A DNA stretch of 64,000 nucleotides from FEB-10 sp963710645 (GCA_963710645.1 CAVQBD010000009.1:1426001-1490000), one strand, 5' to 3'; shown: positions 53,795-62,083, numbered from the stretch's first letter. Numbers and translations are program-made. Notes: generated from the letters alone by a model not told the origin.

Positions 53795-54162
53795 GTTAGC
53801 CGCACCCCACGTTCAGGGAGCACTGAGCCGTGGGCTGACCGTCCCTTTGCGTGGAGGGAGAGGGCGCGACGAGCGGGCGTGCCGTCTTTAACAATGTTGG
53901 GGCTCACAAACTGAGTCATTCAGCGCCTTGGGTCCCAACATTGTTAAAGGGGGCAACCTCGGGGAGCGCACAGGGAGAATCGGCGCGTAGGGTTCGACGA
54001 ATCGAAGCGAACGCGCTCACCCGGTGCCAGGCACCGTCGAAATCGAATCGCAATAAGAGGTCGATCCATCTGCGGCGGTGCCTGGCACCGACATGGAGAT
54101 CGGAATGCGAGCAATTTCCCGAGTTTGACGTCAGCCGTCATCCTCCCTACAGTCCGGGAGCG
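53795..54162. repeat. Intergenic repeat array (hairpin H6, palindrome element copy 2)
   Basis: No gene is supported in this divergent gap. Hairpin H6 (arms 53887-53901 and 53934-53948) is a perfect 15-bp inverted repeat, TTTAACAATGTTGGG with CCCAACATTGTTAAA, between the standard flanks. The 67-bp palindrome element lies at 54023-54089. TACAGT (54148-54153) and GGGAG precede the next gene. Confidence 0.85.
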
Positions 54163-55506
54163 ATGTTGTATCCCAACCACATCACGGTTCTCGGTGGCGG
54201 CCCGGCCGGACTTGCGGTGGGCTACTACGCTCAAAAGCGCGGGCTGAGGGCCACGATTTTCGAGGCCGGCGACAGGGTGGGCGGCAACTGCGCCACCCGC
54301 CGGGTTGGCGACTTTCGTTACGACTCGGGGGCCCACCGGTTGCACGACCGCGATCCCGAGATCACCCGGGAAATTCAGGATCTTCTGGGTGACGAGCTGC
54401 GCGCCATCGACATTCCGAGTCAGATCTACGATGGCGGCCGCCTGATTCGCTTCCCCCTGTCGCCGGTGCAGTTGCTCGGCCACCTCGGCCCGGTGACTTT
54501 TGCCAAGGCGGGTGTCGAGGTGCTCCGAACCCGTCTCGGGGGCGGGGGTCGGCCGGGTGATTTCGAGACCTTCGCCCTGGCCAAGTACGGCCGAACCATC
54601 GCGGACCGTTTTCTCTTCAACTACTCGGAGAAGCTGTGGGGCGCCCCTGCCGACGAACTCTCCCCGACGGTGGCCGGCAACCGGCTGAGCGGTCTCGACC
54701 TGCGCACCTTCATTGCGGAGTCTCTGTTGAGGGGAAGGTCCCAAAGCCACGTGGAGGGCCGCTTCTACTATCCGAGACTGGGCATCGGCGCCATCGCCGA
54801 CGCACTGGCTGAGTCGTGCGGCGAGGGCGCTGTCAGAACCGGTTCCAGGATCACGCGGCTGTGGCACGAAGCGGGTCTCATCCGCGGTATGGAGGTCAAC
54901 GGGAGCGAGCGCGTGGAGGTGGGCAGCGTGGTCAGCAGCCTCCCCTTGACCTTGACCCTGCGGATCCTCGATCCCCCACCGCCGCCGGAGGTGCTGGCGC
55001 TGGCCGACTCGATCCGATACCGCCAGGTGCGGCTGGTGGTGCTGTTCCTGGATCGGGAGTCGGTGACCCGGGCGGCGACGGTCTACTTCCCCTCCTCCGA
55101 ATTCGAGTTCACCCGCATTTCGGAGCCCAGGAATCGCAGCCCCCATATGGCCCCGCCGGGTAAGACCTCCTTGCTTGTGGAGATTCCGTGTCACGAGGAG
55201 GAGGAGATCTGGCGGGCCGACGATCAGTCCCTCATCGATATGGTGCGGTCGAGGATTCTGGATATCGGGTGGGTGCGACCCGAGGAAGTCATTGGTGGGG
55301 TCACGGACAGACTGCCCAACGCCTATCCGGTGCTCGACGTCCAATGCGAGGTCGCTGTGGCCGAAATCAACCGGTACCTCGGCCGATTTCGGAATCTGCA
55401 CCTGACCGGGCGGAGCGGCCGTTTCGTCTACGGGTGGATCCACAACATGATGCGCTTCGGCCTCGAGACTGTGGATCTGATTGCCCGTGAGGGCCGCGAT
55501 TCGTGA
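54163..55506 (+). CDS. FAD-dependent oxidoreductase (amine oxidase/UGM-like)
   Basis: A 447-residue flavoprotein. The N-terminal FAD Rossmann motif GGGPAGLAVGYYAQKRGL with EAGDRVGG (residues about 10-40) is clear, followed by a Gly-rich GAHRLHD segment. Its layout resembles protoporphyrinogen-oxidase/UDP-galactopyranose-mutase-like enzymes: a substrate-binding insertion and a C-terminal block GRSGRFVYGWIHNMM. ATG 54163 is set by the FAD fold; upstream codons run through repeats. It overlaps the next membrane-protein gene by 4 bases, so the two probably form a module. Substrate unknown; a sugar-nucleotide is one option given the UGM-like features. Confidence 0.82.
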   Translation: MLYPNHITVLGGGPAGLAVGYYAQKRGLRATIFEAGDRVGGNCATRRVGDFRYDSGAHRLHDRDPEITREIQDLLGDELRAIDIPSQIYDGGRLIRFPLSPVQLLGHLGPVTFAKAGVEVLRTRLGGGGRPGDFETFALAKYGRTIADRFLFNYSEKLWGAPADELSPTVAGNRLSGLDLRTFIAESLLRGRSQSHVEGRFYYPRLGIGAIADALAESCGEGAVRTGSRITRLWHEAGLIRGMEVNGSERVEVGSVVSSLPLTLTLRILDPPPPPEVLALADSIRYRQVRLVVLFLDRESVTRAATVYFPSSEFEFTRISEPRNRSPHMAPPGKTSLLVEIPCHEEEEIWRADDQSLIDMVRSRILDIGWVRPEEVIGGVTDRLPNAYPVLDVQCEVAVAEINRYLGRFRNLHLTGRSGRFVYGWIHNMMRFGLETVDLIAREGRDS

Positions 55507-56495
55507 GGTCGGTGGAAACGCAGAACGTCCGTGATCCTCGAATCCTGCTGCTGGCGCCCCTGATAACCTACGTGTTGTCCTACGTCTATCTGGCGGCCTA
55601 TCACGGTCGGCTCTTCCTGTGGACCACCGTGGTCCACGAAAGCGGCCGCTACACCCTGCTCGAAAACACCCTCTACGCCTCCCATTTCCTTGGGCATGTG
55701 CCGGTCCTGATCACCATCGCCCTGCTGTTCACTGGGTGTTGGTTGACCATGACTCCGGTGCCCGAACCCTTCATCAAGGGCCGTTTTTCTGCTGCTGTGG
55801 CCGGCCTCGTGATGCTGCTGCTGTTGCTCTCGGTTGTTTTCTCGGTCGGCTATTTCGGCCTGGATGACACCCTCGATTTCATTCGACAGAACAAACAACG
55901 GCCCGACCTTCTGGTGGAAGGTGGGTCGTGGAATCTCCATCTGCCGAGCACCATGCTGCAGTTCTTGTTGATCCCGGTGATCGTGTGGATCGCGCGGACC
56001 TTCTTCGGTCGACCGGTCGTCTGGAGCCGACGGGGTCTGGTTTGGTTGGTGGCAGCGGTGGGTTTCGCTGCGGCGATCACGTGGTTGGTCAATACCAATC
56101 CTCTCGTGGCGGTGGCCGAGGTGTGGCGAGATCCCAGGTACCTGGCCCACTCGGTGCGCGAGCTCGCCACCTTCCCGCTCACCTACTATCCGCTTCCCAT
56201 GGCCCTGCTGTTGGCCTGGGAACAGCCCGCCGGGGTTCGTCGAGGGCCTGCCACCGGAGCCGATCTGGCCCTTGCCGTGGCGGCGGTGTTGTTGGTGATC
56301 GGCTTTGGATATCAGGTGGTGGTGTCCCTGGCGAACGACGTGGGGTCGCTGGCCCAGCACCCGGGTTTTGCCAGAGACGGCGAATTGAGTATCGCCTACC
56401 TGCTCGGCTCCCACTATTTCGAACACGTTCTCGACAGCCTGTTCTTCGCGTTGTTGACCATATTGCTGGTTGCGATAGCCAGCCGTGATGGGTAG
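55503..56495 (+). CDS. Polytopic membrane protein of unknown function
   Basis: A 330-residue integral membrane protein with about eight hydrophobic spans (roughly 15-35, 62-82, 98-118, 155-175, 183-201, 228-243, 254-275, 305-325). A polar loop carries FIRQNKQRPDLLVEGGSWNL. No family was recognised. GTG at 55503 overlaps the preceding oxidoreductase stop as GTGA, giving translational coupling, so it may be a membrane partner for that enzyme's product. Confidence 0.72.
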   Translation: MRSVETQNVRDPRILLLAPLITYVLSYVYLAAYHGRLFLWTTVVHESGRYTLLENTLYASHFLGHVPVLITIALLFTGCWLTMTPVPEPFIKGRFSAAVAGLVMLLLLLSVVFSVGYFGLDDTLDFIRQNKQRPDLLVEGGSWNLHLPSTMLQFLLIPVIVWIARTFFGRPVVWSRRGLVWLVAAVGFAAAITWLVNTNPLVAVAEVWRDPRYLAHSVRELATFPLTYYPLPMALLLAWEQPAGVRRGPATGADLALAVAAVLLVIGFGYQVVVSLANDVGSLAQHPGFARDGELSIAYLLGSHYFEHVLDSLFFALLTILLVAIASRDG

Positions 56496-57206
56496 TTACT
56501 GCGTCGCGAGAATTCGGCATTCGAAATTCGAATACCCCCACCTACCCGGAGCGAGATGGCGCGATAGGCGGGCGTGCCACTTCTGACACTTTCGGGTGGA
56601 TAGGCGCTGATGCCGTCATTGCCGTCCAGTCCCGAATAGTATCAGGGGAGGCAACCTGCCGGCGGCAGCGATTGTGGCCCGGGCCGGGAGGGTTGTGGCG
56701 GGGGGTGACCCGGCCACTGGCCACTCGCTGGTGACGGCTGGTCACCGCGGCCGGCTTGTCACGGCGAAGGCTGGAGGGCGGAGCCGGAAGGCCGCGCGTA
56801 ACCTCGGGGAGCGCACAGGGGAGATGGGCGCGCCGGAATCAACCTGCCGCTGATCGCTGTCCCCCGTCGCTGGCGCTGGGCCTACCGCTGGTAGGCTCCA
56901 AAACCGCACATTGCTGCGGCGCGATGGCACATCCCGAATTTCACCCTCCTCATTTCACATTTCAAATTCAACCACTGTCCGTCTCACGGAAATCCGAATG
57001 AACCCAACGTTGAACTTTCAACTTTCAACTTTCAACTTTCAACGTTCAACGTCTACATCCTCCACACCCGCCCGAATTGCCTTGTGGTGTGAGAACCCCT
57101 ACACTGCTCGGTGGTGGTGTTGATCCCGTGTGGGACAGCAACCCCACGGCAGCCGGCACGCGACCCTCACGATTCTGACCGGACTTGATCCAAAGGACAG
57201 GTACCA
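56496..57206. repeat. Intergenic repeat array (hairpin H7, inverted 97-bp copy, K repeat, heptamers) and pan promoter
   Basis: No gene is supported. AAATTCG words (56518-56533), hairpin H7 in reverse orientation (arms 56583-56596 and 56631-56645), the 97-bp unit 56650-56746 inverted with respect to 39633-39729, a K-type repeat (56843-56910), and four perfect AACTTTC heptamers (57013-57040) fill most of the gap. The last part holds the pan promoter. Confidence 0.85.
57077..57105 (+). promoter_or_regulatory. Promoter of the pan operon
   Basis: TTGCCT (57077-57082), 17 bases, TACACT (57100-57105) fits a sigma-70 promoter. The start would be near 57112, leaving a leader of about 95 bases. Confidence 0.6.
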
Positions 57207-57938
57207 ATGGTTGGCTCTCCCATTTCCCAGGCCTCTGGCCCCTACCTCCTGATCGGAGCGGGACGACTCTCCCGTCACCTCGGTCACTATTTCGACCTCG
57301 AGTCCATTGCGTGGAGGCGATGGGAGAGATCGAACGGTTCTCCCTTGCGGGATGCCATCGCCGGCGTCGGTGCGATCCTGCTGCTGATCTCGGATGACGC
57401 CATCGAGGATTTCCTCCAAGACAACGCCCGTCCGGGTGATCCGGCCTGGGTCCACTGTTCGGGCAGCCTGGTGACCGCCCTCGCCGGGGGCATTCACCCT
57501 CTGATGACGTTTTCAGACGAGCTGTATGACCACCAGGTCTATCGCCAAATACCCTTTATCTGCGAACGCGGCAGGACGCCGTTTCGAAGACTGTTTCCCC
57601 AATTGGCGAATCCGTCCTTCGAGATCGACCCCGGGGACAAGCCGCTCTACCACGCTTTGTCCGCCATGGCAGGTAACTTCACAACCCTGCTGTGGGGAAA
57701 GGCCTTTGCTGATTTCGAGCAGCGTTTGGACCTGCCCCGCGACGTGCTCTACCCCTATTTGGATCGGGTGGCCGACAACCTCAAGCATTCGGCATCTCCG
57801 CTCACCGGGCCCCTGAATCGCGGTGATCGGCGAACCGTCGAGAGCCATCTCGCTGCGCTTGCCGGCGACGGATTCGACGACGTCTACCGGGCGTTCGTGG
57901 CGGCCCATGGACACCCCTCGAGACGGAGTCAGACATGA
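57207..57938 (+). CDS. Rossmann/DUF2520-like NADP-binding protein, first gene of pan operon
   Basis: A 243-residue Rossmann-fold protein. LLIGAGRLSRHLGHYF (residues about 13-28) is the dinucleotide-binding loop, and HALSAMAGNFTTLLWGKA and a helical C-terminal domain fit the DUF2520-type layout of 6-phosphogluconate dehydrogenase-like enzymes. It starts an operon whose next genes are panB, panC and panD, the other three pantothenate enzymes, so it is the candidate ketopantoate reductase, in the place usually held by panE or ilvC. It is not a clear PanE. AAAGGA precedes ATG 57207. Function is inferred. Confidence 0.72.
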   Translation: MVGSPISQASGPYLLIGAGRLSRHLGHYFDLESIAWRRWERSNGSPLRDAIAGVGAILLLISDDAIEDFLQDNARPGDPAWVHCSGSLVTALAGGIHPLMTFSDELYDHQVYRQIPFICERGRTPFRRLFPQLANPSFEIDPGDKPLYHALSAMAGNFTTLLWGKAFADFEQRLDLPRDVLYPYLDRVADNLKHSASPLTGPLNRGDRRTVESHLAALAGDGFDDVYRAFVAAHGHPSRRSQT

Positions 57939-58726
57939 AGAGTCCCGCGGATATGGCGGCCGCGCGATCGGCCGGCCGGGTGATCTCCATGGTCACCTGT
58001 TACGACTACTGGTCCGCGTGCATCGTCGCCGCCAGCACGGTGGACGCGATCCTGGTGGGTGACAGCGCGGCCATGGTGATGCACGGGCACCAGACCACGA
58101 TTCCGGCGGATCTGGACATGATGTGTCTCCACGCATCTGCCGTTCGGCGGGGAGCGCCGGAGAAGCTGGAGGTTGTGGACATGCCGTTCCTCGCCCACCG
58201 CTACGGCCTCGAGCACACCATGACAGCGGTGGAGCGCCTCGTGAGATCGGGTGCCCAGGCCGTCAAGATCGAAGGAGCCGACGGCTCGGTGGAGACGATC
58301 AGACACATCGTCGACTCCGGGGTCGACGTCATGGGGCATCTGGGTCTCACCCCACAGTCGGTCCACAAGCTGGGCGGCTTCAAAGTCCAGGGTCGAGAGG
58401 CCCAGACAGCCAACAAGGTGCGCGAAGACGCGCGACGGTTGGAGGACGCAGGGTGCTTCGCTCTGGTCCTCGAGATGGTGCCGTCGGAGCTTGCCGGATC
58501 GATCACTGACTCGCTGTCGATTCCGACCATCGGCATCGGAGCTGGTTCCAAGACATCGGGTCAGGTGCTGGTGTTGCAGGATATGCTCGGGCTGCAGCCG
58601 GACTTCAGACCGAAGTTTCTCCGCACCTGGCTGGACGGATACGGCCTCATCCGGGATGCCCTCGATGGCTATGACAACGACGTGAAGGGCGGCGACTTTC
58701 CGTCCGATGAGGAGAGCTATCGATGA
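57935..58726 (+). CDS. panB: 3-methyl-2-oxobutanoate hydroxymethyltransferase PanB
   Basis: First committed step of pantothenate synthesis: adds a hydroxymethyl group from methylene-tetrahydrofolate to 2-oxoisovalerate. VTCYDYWSACIVA, LVGDSAAMVMHGH and the metal-binding GDS/EGAD segments (KIEGADGS), plus GHLGLTPQSVHKLGGFKVQGR and IGIGAG, are all PanB signatures. Length 263 residues is normal. It overlaps the preceding gene by 4 bases and panC by 4 bases. Confidence 0.96.
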   Translation: MKSPADMAAARSAGRVISMVTCYDYWSACIVAASTVDAILVGDSAAMVMHGHQTTIPADLDMMCLHASAVRRGAPEKLEVVDMPFLAHRYGLEHTMTAVERLVRSGAQAVKIEGADGSVETIRHIVDSGVDVMGHLGLTPQSVHKLGGFKVQGREAQTANKVREDARRLEDAGCFALVLEMVPSELAGSITDSLSIPTIGIGAGSKTSGQVLVLQDMLGLQPDFRPKFLRTWLDGYGLIRDALDGYDNDVKGGDFPSDEESYR

Positions 58727-59493
58727 AGGTGGTTGCTGACCTGGCCCAGTGGAAAAATATCCGGTCCGATCTGGGTGATCGAACCGTGGGCTTCGTGCCC
58801 ACCATGGGCGCTTTGCACGACGGTCACCTCTCGCTGATCCGACGGTCCGCAGAACAAAACGAAGTCACGGTGGTCTCGATCTTCGTCAACGCGACCCAGT
58901 TCAACGACACTGCAGACCTCGACGCGTATCCGCAGCAGCTCGCCGCAGACGCAGATCTGGCTGCCGACGCCGGAGCCGATATGGTCTTAGCGCCCGAGCA
59001 CGGCGCAATCTACTCAGATGACTACCGCTATCGCGTCACTGAATCGAGCCTCAGCCTCCACATGGAGGGTTCCCATCGGCCGGGCCACTTTGACGGCGTG
59101 CTCACGGTGGTGCTCAAGCTCCTGAACCTGGTGAATCCCCGTCGCGCCTACTTCGGCGAGAAGGACTACCAGCAGTACCTCTTGATTCGAGGGATGGTCG
59201 AGGCCTTTTTCCTGCCGGTGGAGATCGTGCCCTGCCCCACGGTGCGGGCCACGGACGGACTCGCTCTGAGCTCGCGCAATGGGAGGCTGAGTTCGGAATC
59301 CCGGACTTTGGCTGCGCGGTTTCCCCACGTGCTGGCGAGTGGCGGAGACTCGCGGCAAGCGGGCCAGCGGCTCACGGCCGCCGGATTCGAGGTGGACTAC
59401 GTGGTGGACTCCGACGGCCGCCGGTTCGGCGCGGTCATCCTTGACGGGGTCCGTCTGATTGACAACCTGCCTCTGGCGACCGACGAGGACTGA
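58723..59493 (+). CDS. panC: Pantothenate synthetase PanC
   Basis: Condenses pantoate and beta-alanine with ATP. VPTMGALHDGHLSLIRR carries the HIGH-like HxGH motif, SIFVNATQFN and FGEKDYQQ are the substrate-binding blocks, and LALSSRNGRLS is the KMSKS-like loop. At 256 residues its C-terminal domain is somewhat short. The start overlaps panB, and panD begins 2 bases after its stop. Confidence 0.95.
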   Translation: MKVVADLAQWKNIRSDLGDRTVGFVPTMGALHDGHLSLIRRSAEQNEVTVVSIFVNATQFNDTADLDAYPQQLAADADLAADAGADMVLAPEHGAIYSDDYRYRVTESSLSLHMEGSHRPGHFDGVLTVVLKLLNLVNPRRAYFGEKDYQQYLLIRGMVEAFFLPVEIVPCPTVRATDGLALSSRNGRLSSESRTLAARFPHVLASGGDSRQAGQRLTAAGFEVDYVVDSDGRRFGAVILDGVRLIDNLPLATDED

Positions 59494-59495
59494 AG

Positions 59496-59864
59496 ATGCA
59501 ATTGACCATGCTCAAGGCCAAAATCCACCGCGCCACCGTCACCGACGCGGATCTGAATTATCAGGGCTCCATCACCATCGATCCCGAGATCCTGCGGGCA
59601 ACGGGAATCCTGCCGCACGAGAAGGTGGAGATCTACAACTGCAACAACGGCGAGCGATTCGCCACCTACGTCATCGTCGGCGGCTCGGGGGATATCTGTG
59701 TCAATGGTGCCGCAGCTCGGCTGGTCCAGCGCGGCGATGTGCTCATCATCGTCGCCTACGCCCAGCTCGAAGGTGCCGAAGCCACCGACCACCGACCCGT
59801 GGTGGTCTTCGTGGATGAGCACAACGCGATTCGCGAACCGGAATCTGGCATCGGACCCGAGTGA
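59496..59864 (+). CDS. panD: Aspartate 1-decarboxylase PanD
   Basis: Makes beta-alanine from aspartate. A pyruvoyl enzyme that self-cleaves at Gly24-Ser25 (NYQGSITID), which is present. MLKAKIHRATVT, YNCNNGERFATYVI and GAAARLVQRGDVLIIVAYA are family blocks. Length 122 residues is normal. ATG 59496 aligns the numbering with known enzymes; 59508 is an alternative. Last gene of the operon; the next gene converges on it. Confidence 0.96.
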   Translation: MQLTMLKAKIHRATVTDADLNYQGSITIDPEILRATGILPHEKVEIYNCNNGERFATYVIVGGSGDICVNGAAARLVQRGDVLIIVAYAQLEGAEATDHRPVVVFVDEHNAIREPESGIGPE

Positions 59865-59914
59865 CTCTGCGGGCCCGTGTGGGCCGCGAGGATCGCCCCC
59901 GGTTCCGGGCGCCG

Positions 59915-62083
59915 TCAGCTGACGGGCGCGCCGTCCGGAATCGCCTTGAGGAGGGCCCGAGCTATCTCGGCCCATTCCGTCCCGGCCTGGGTGTCGAGGA
60001 TGATGTCGAGTTGACGACGAGCCTCTCCGTAATCGGGGTCACCCCGCAGCAGGGATTCGGCGAAGTGGAGCCTGAGTAACGGATCCTGGGGTGCGATCTC
60101 CACCGCCTTGAAAAACACCTGGCGGCTGAAGTCCACATTGCCGGATCGGATGTACAGGATGCCTATTCGATCGAGCAGCATGGGCGAGTAGGGGTCCAGT
60201 TGGAGGGCCTCCTGGAAGGCCGCGCGCGCCTCCTCCCAGCGGTCGATCTCGGTGAGCACGCTCCCAAGACGTACGAGGACCAAGGGGTTGTCGGGGTCGA
60301 TCTCCAGGGCCTTTTGCAGGGATTCGGCAGCGTCGTCGAACTCCCCGAGCCCCGCTTCCGCTCGGCTCAGAAGTTCAAGACTCTCAACGCGGTTGGGCTC
60401 GAGTTGGACCGCGGCCTCGAGCGCCGTGCGAGCCTGCTCGGCGCGGTCCGTGTCGAGATAGATCATCCCCATCACGACGTGCGCCCGAACATCGGTGGGA
60501 TCGGCCTTGGCCACCTCATCGGCCAGCGCAAGAGCGTCCGGGTAGTTGCCGAGTACGAACTGGGCACGCGCCATGTGGATTTTCAGGGTCCGGTTGCCCG
60601 GGTCTGCGGCCAGCCCCAGGCGAGCAGTGTCGATCGCCTCGCCGGGCCTCTTGAGACGGAGCTGCTCGCTCGCCAGATTCACATAGCTCAGCACCAGCGG
60701 GCTACTCATGGGATTGTGCATCGTGGTGAGCTGTTCGCGGTCCGGGTACGGGCTGGTCCTCGCCCCCGAGCTGCCCTCGCTGAGGTAGCCGAGTGCGGCC
60801 AGCCTGGCCTGGACTTCCGGGTCGAAGCCGGTGGAGGTGGAGCGCGCCGGGTCGGGCGACGAATAGCTAAAGAAGAGCTCGTCGAGGAGTTGGTCCATCT
60901 CGGCGACCACGTCGGGACGCGCTGTCGCCACGTTGAATCGCTCGCCAGGGTCGTCCGCCACGTTGTAGAGCTCCGGATGCGGCGCCAGGATGTATTTCCA
61001 CGTGTCGGTGCTCAAGGCCCGCAGCGGGGCCCAATCAAAGTTGTACTGGGCGAAGTGGCTCTCGGCCAATGCAGGGAGGGAACGTGTCGTGCTCTGGTCG
61101 AGCAGGAGAGGCACGAGGCTCTCGCCCTGCATCTCGGGATAAATCGGCAATCCGAGCAGATCGAGAATGGTCGGGGCCACGTCGGCGGTGCGCACCTGGG
61201 AGGCGACGGTGCCGCCACCGACGATGCCCTCTCCCGGCGCCGCAATCAGCAGCGGAACCCGGAGCGTAGTGTCGTAGACATAGGTTGCGTGGGTCGGTTC
61301 GCCGTGCTCTCCAAGGGCCTCGCCATGGTCGCCCACCACGACGATGATGGTGTTCTCCAGAAGATCGTTCTGCTTCATGTACGCCACGAGATTGCCGAAG
61401 TTCTCGTCTGCGAAGGCGATCTCACCATCATAGGGCGACGGCGCCTGGCTGTCGTACGGGGGCGGTGGTGCGTACGTCTGGTGGGGATCAAAGTAGTGCA
61501 TCCACAGGAAGAACGGCTCGTTCTTGTGCTGATCGAGCCATCGGTATGCAGCTTCGTTCACCTGGTCGGCCCGACGTTCCAAGAAACCGAAGGAAAAGGT
61601 GGTCCGGGCCTCGATCTCGGCTTGGGTCCAATCCTGCTGGTAGTTGTCGTTGTAGGTGTCAAATCCCTGGTCGAGGTTGAACTGGGCGTCGAGGGGGAAC
61701 GAGGCGATGACGGCTCCGGTAGCGAACCCGGCCTGGCCCAGGATCTCCGCAAGAGTGGTCACGTCCTCGTCGAGGAAGAATCCGTCGTTGTCGTGAATGC
61801 CGTGCCACACCGGGAACGTGCCGGTCATGATTGTGGTGTGGGACGGCAGCGTGAGCGGGACCGGGCTGATCGCCCGGTCGAACCGGATGGCTCGGTCCGC
61901 AGCAAACCCGTCAAGATGCGGAGTCATCGCCTCGGCGTACCCGTAGCACCCTAATCGGTCGGCGCGGGTGGTGTCGAGGGTGAGGATCAGAACGTTTGAG
62001 CGAGGCCTCGATGGCGCAGCGCACCCTCCCGATCCCAGCGCTGCGATCGCAGCGACAAGCAGCACCAGGGCTCGCTCTCTCAC
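59915..62083 (-). CDS. Sulfatase-like alkaline-phosphatase-superfamily lipoprotein with TPR domain
   Basis: A 722-residue envelope protein. A signal peptide with lipobox GSGGC (Cys21) anchors it. The sulfatase-like domain (about 28-430) begins LILTLDTTRADRLGCYGY with metal ligand Asp37 and has VVGDHGEALGEHG further on. At the usual formylglycine site the sequence is LTLPSHTTIMTG, with Thr78 in place of Cys/Ser and His82 in place of Arg, so a Thr nucleophile as in phosphoesterases is likely, rather than a sulfatase. TPR repeats fill about 480-700. The stop of the upstream parvulin gene overlaps its start by 4 bases. Substrate unknown. Confidence 0.82.
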   Translation of the reverse strand: MRERALVLLVAAIAALGSGGCAAPSRPRSNVLILTLDTTRADRLGCYGYAEAMTPHLDGFAADRAIRFDRAISPVPLTLPSHTTIMTGTFPVWHGIHDNDGFFLDEDVTTLAEILGQAGFATGAVIASFPLDAQFNLDQGFDTYNDNYQQDWTQAEIEARTTFSFGFLERRADQVNEAAYRWLDQHKNEPFFLWMHYFDPHQTYAPPPPYDSQAPSPYDGEIAFADENFGNLVAYMKQNDLLENTIIVVVGDHGEALGEHGEPTHATYVYDTTLRVPLLIAAPGEGIVGGGTVASQVRTADVAPTILDLLGLPIYPEMQGESLVPLLLDQSTTRSLPALAESHFAQYNFDWAPLRALSTDTWKYILAPHPELYNVADDPGERFNVATARPDVVAEMDQLLDELFFSYSSPDPARSTSTGFDPEVQARLAALGYLSEGSSGARTSPYPDREQLTTMHNPMSSPLVLSYVNLASEQLRLKRPGEAIDTARLGLAADPGNRTLKIHMARAQFVLGNYPDALALADEVAKADPTDVRAHVVMGMIYLDTDRAEQARTALEAAVQLEPNRVESLELLSRAEAGLGEFDDAAESLQKALEIDPDNPLVLVRLGSVLTEIDRWEEARAAFQEALQLDPYSPMLLDRIGILYIRSGNVDFSRQVFFKAVEIAPQDPLLRLHFAESLLRGDPDYGEARRQLDIILDTQAGTEWAEIARALLKAIPDGAPVS

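Noticed and set aside
53887..53948. Hairpins as rho-independent terminators
   Set aside because: Loops are 30-50 bases, no T-run follows, and two copies lie in divergent gaps where no transcript ends.
53851..54162. N-terminal extension of the flavin oxidoreductase frame
   Set aside because: The extension crosses hairpin H6 and the 67-bp repeat; the FAD motif begins right after ATG 54163.
60200..61954. Long plus-strand open frames across 60200-63771
   Set aside because: They are antisense to the sulfatase-like and parvulin genes, which have clear domains, lipoboxes and starts; the plus frames are high-GC shadows.
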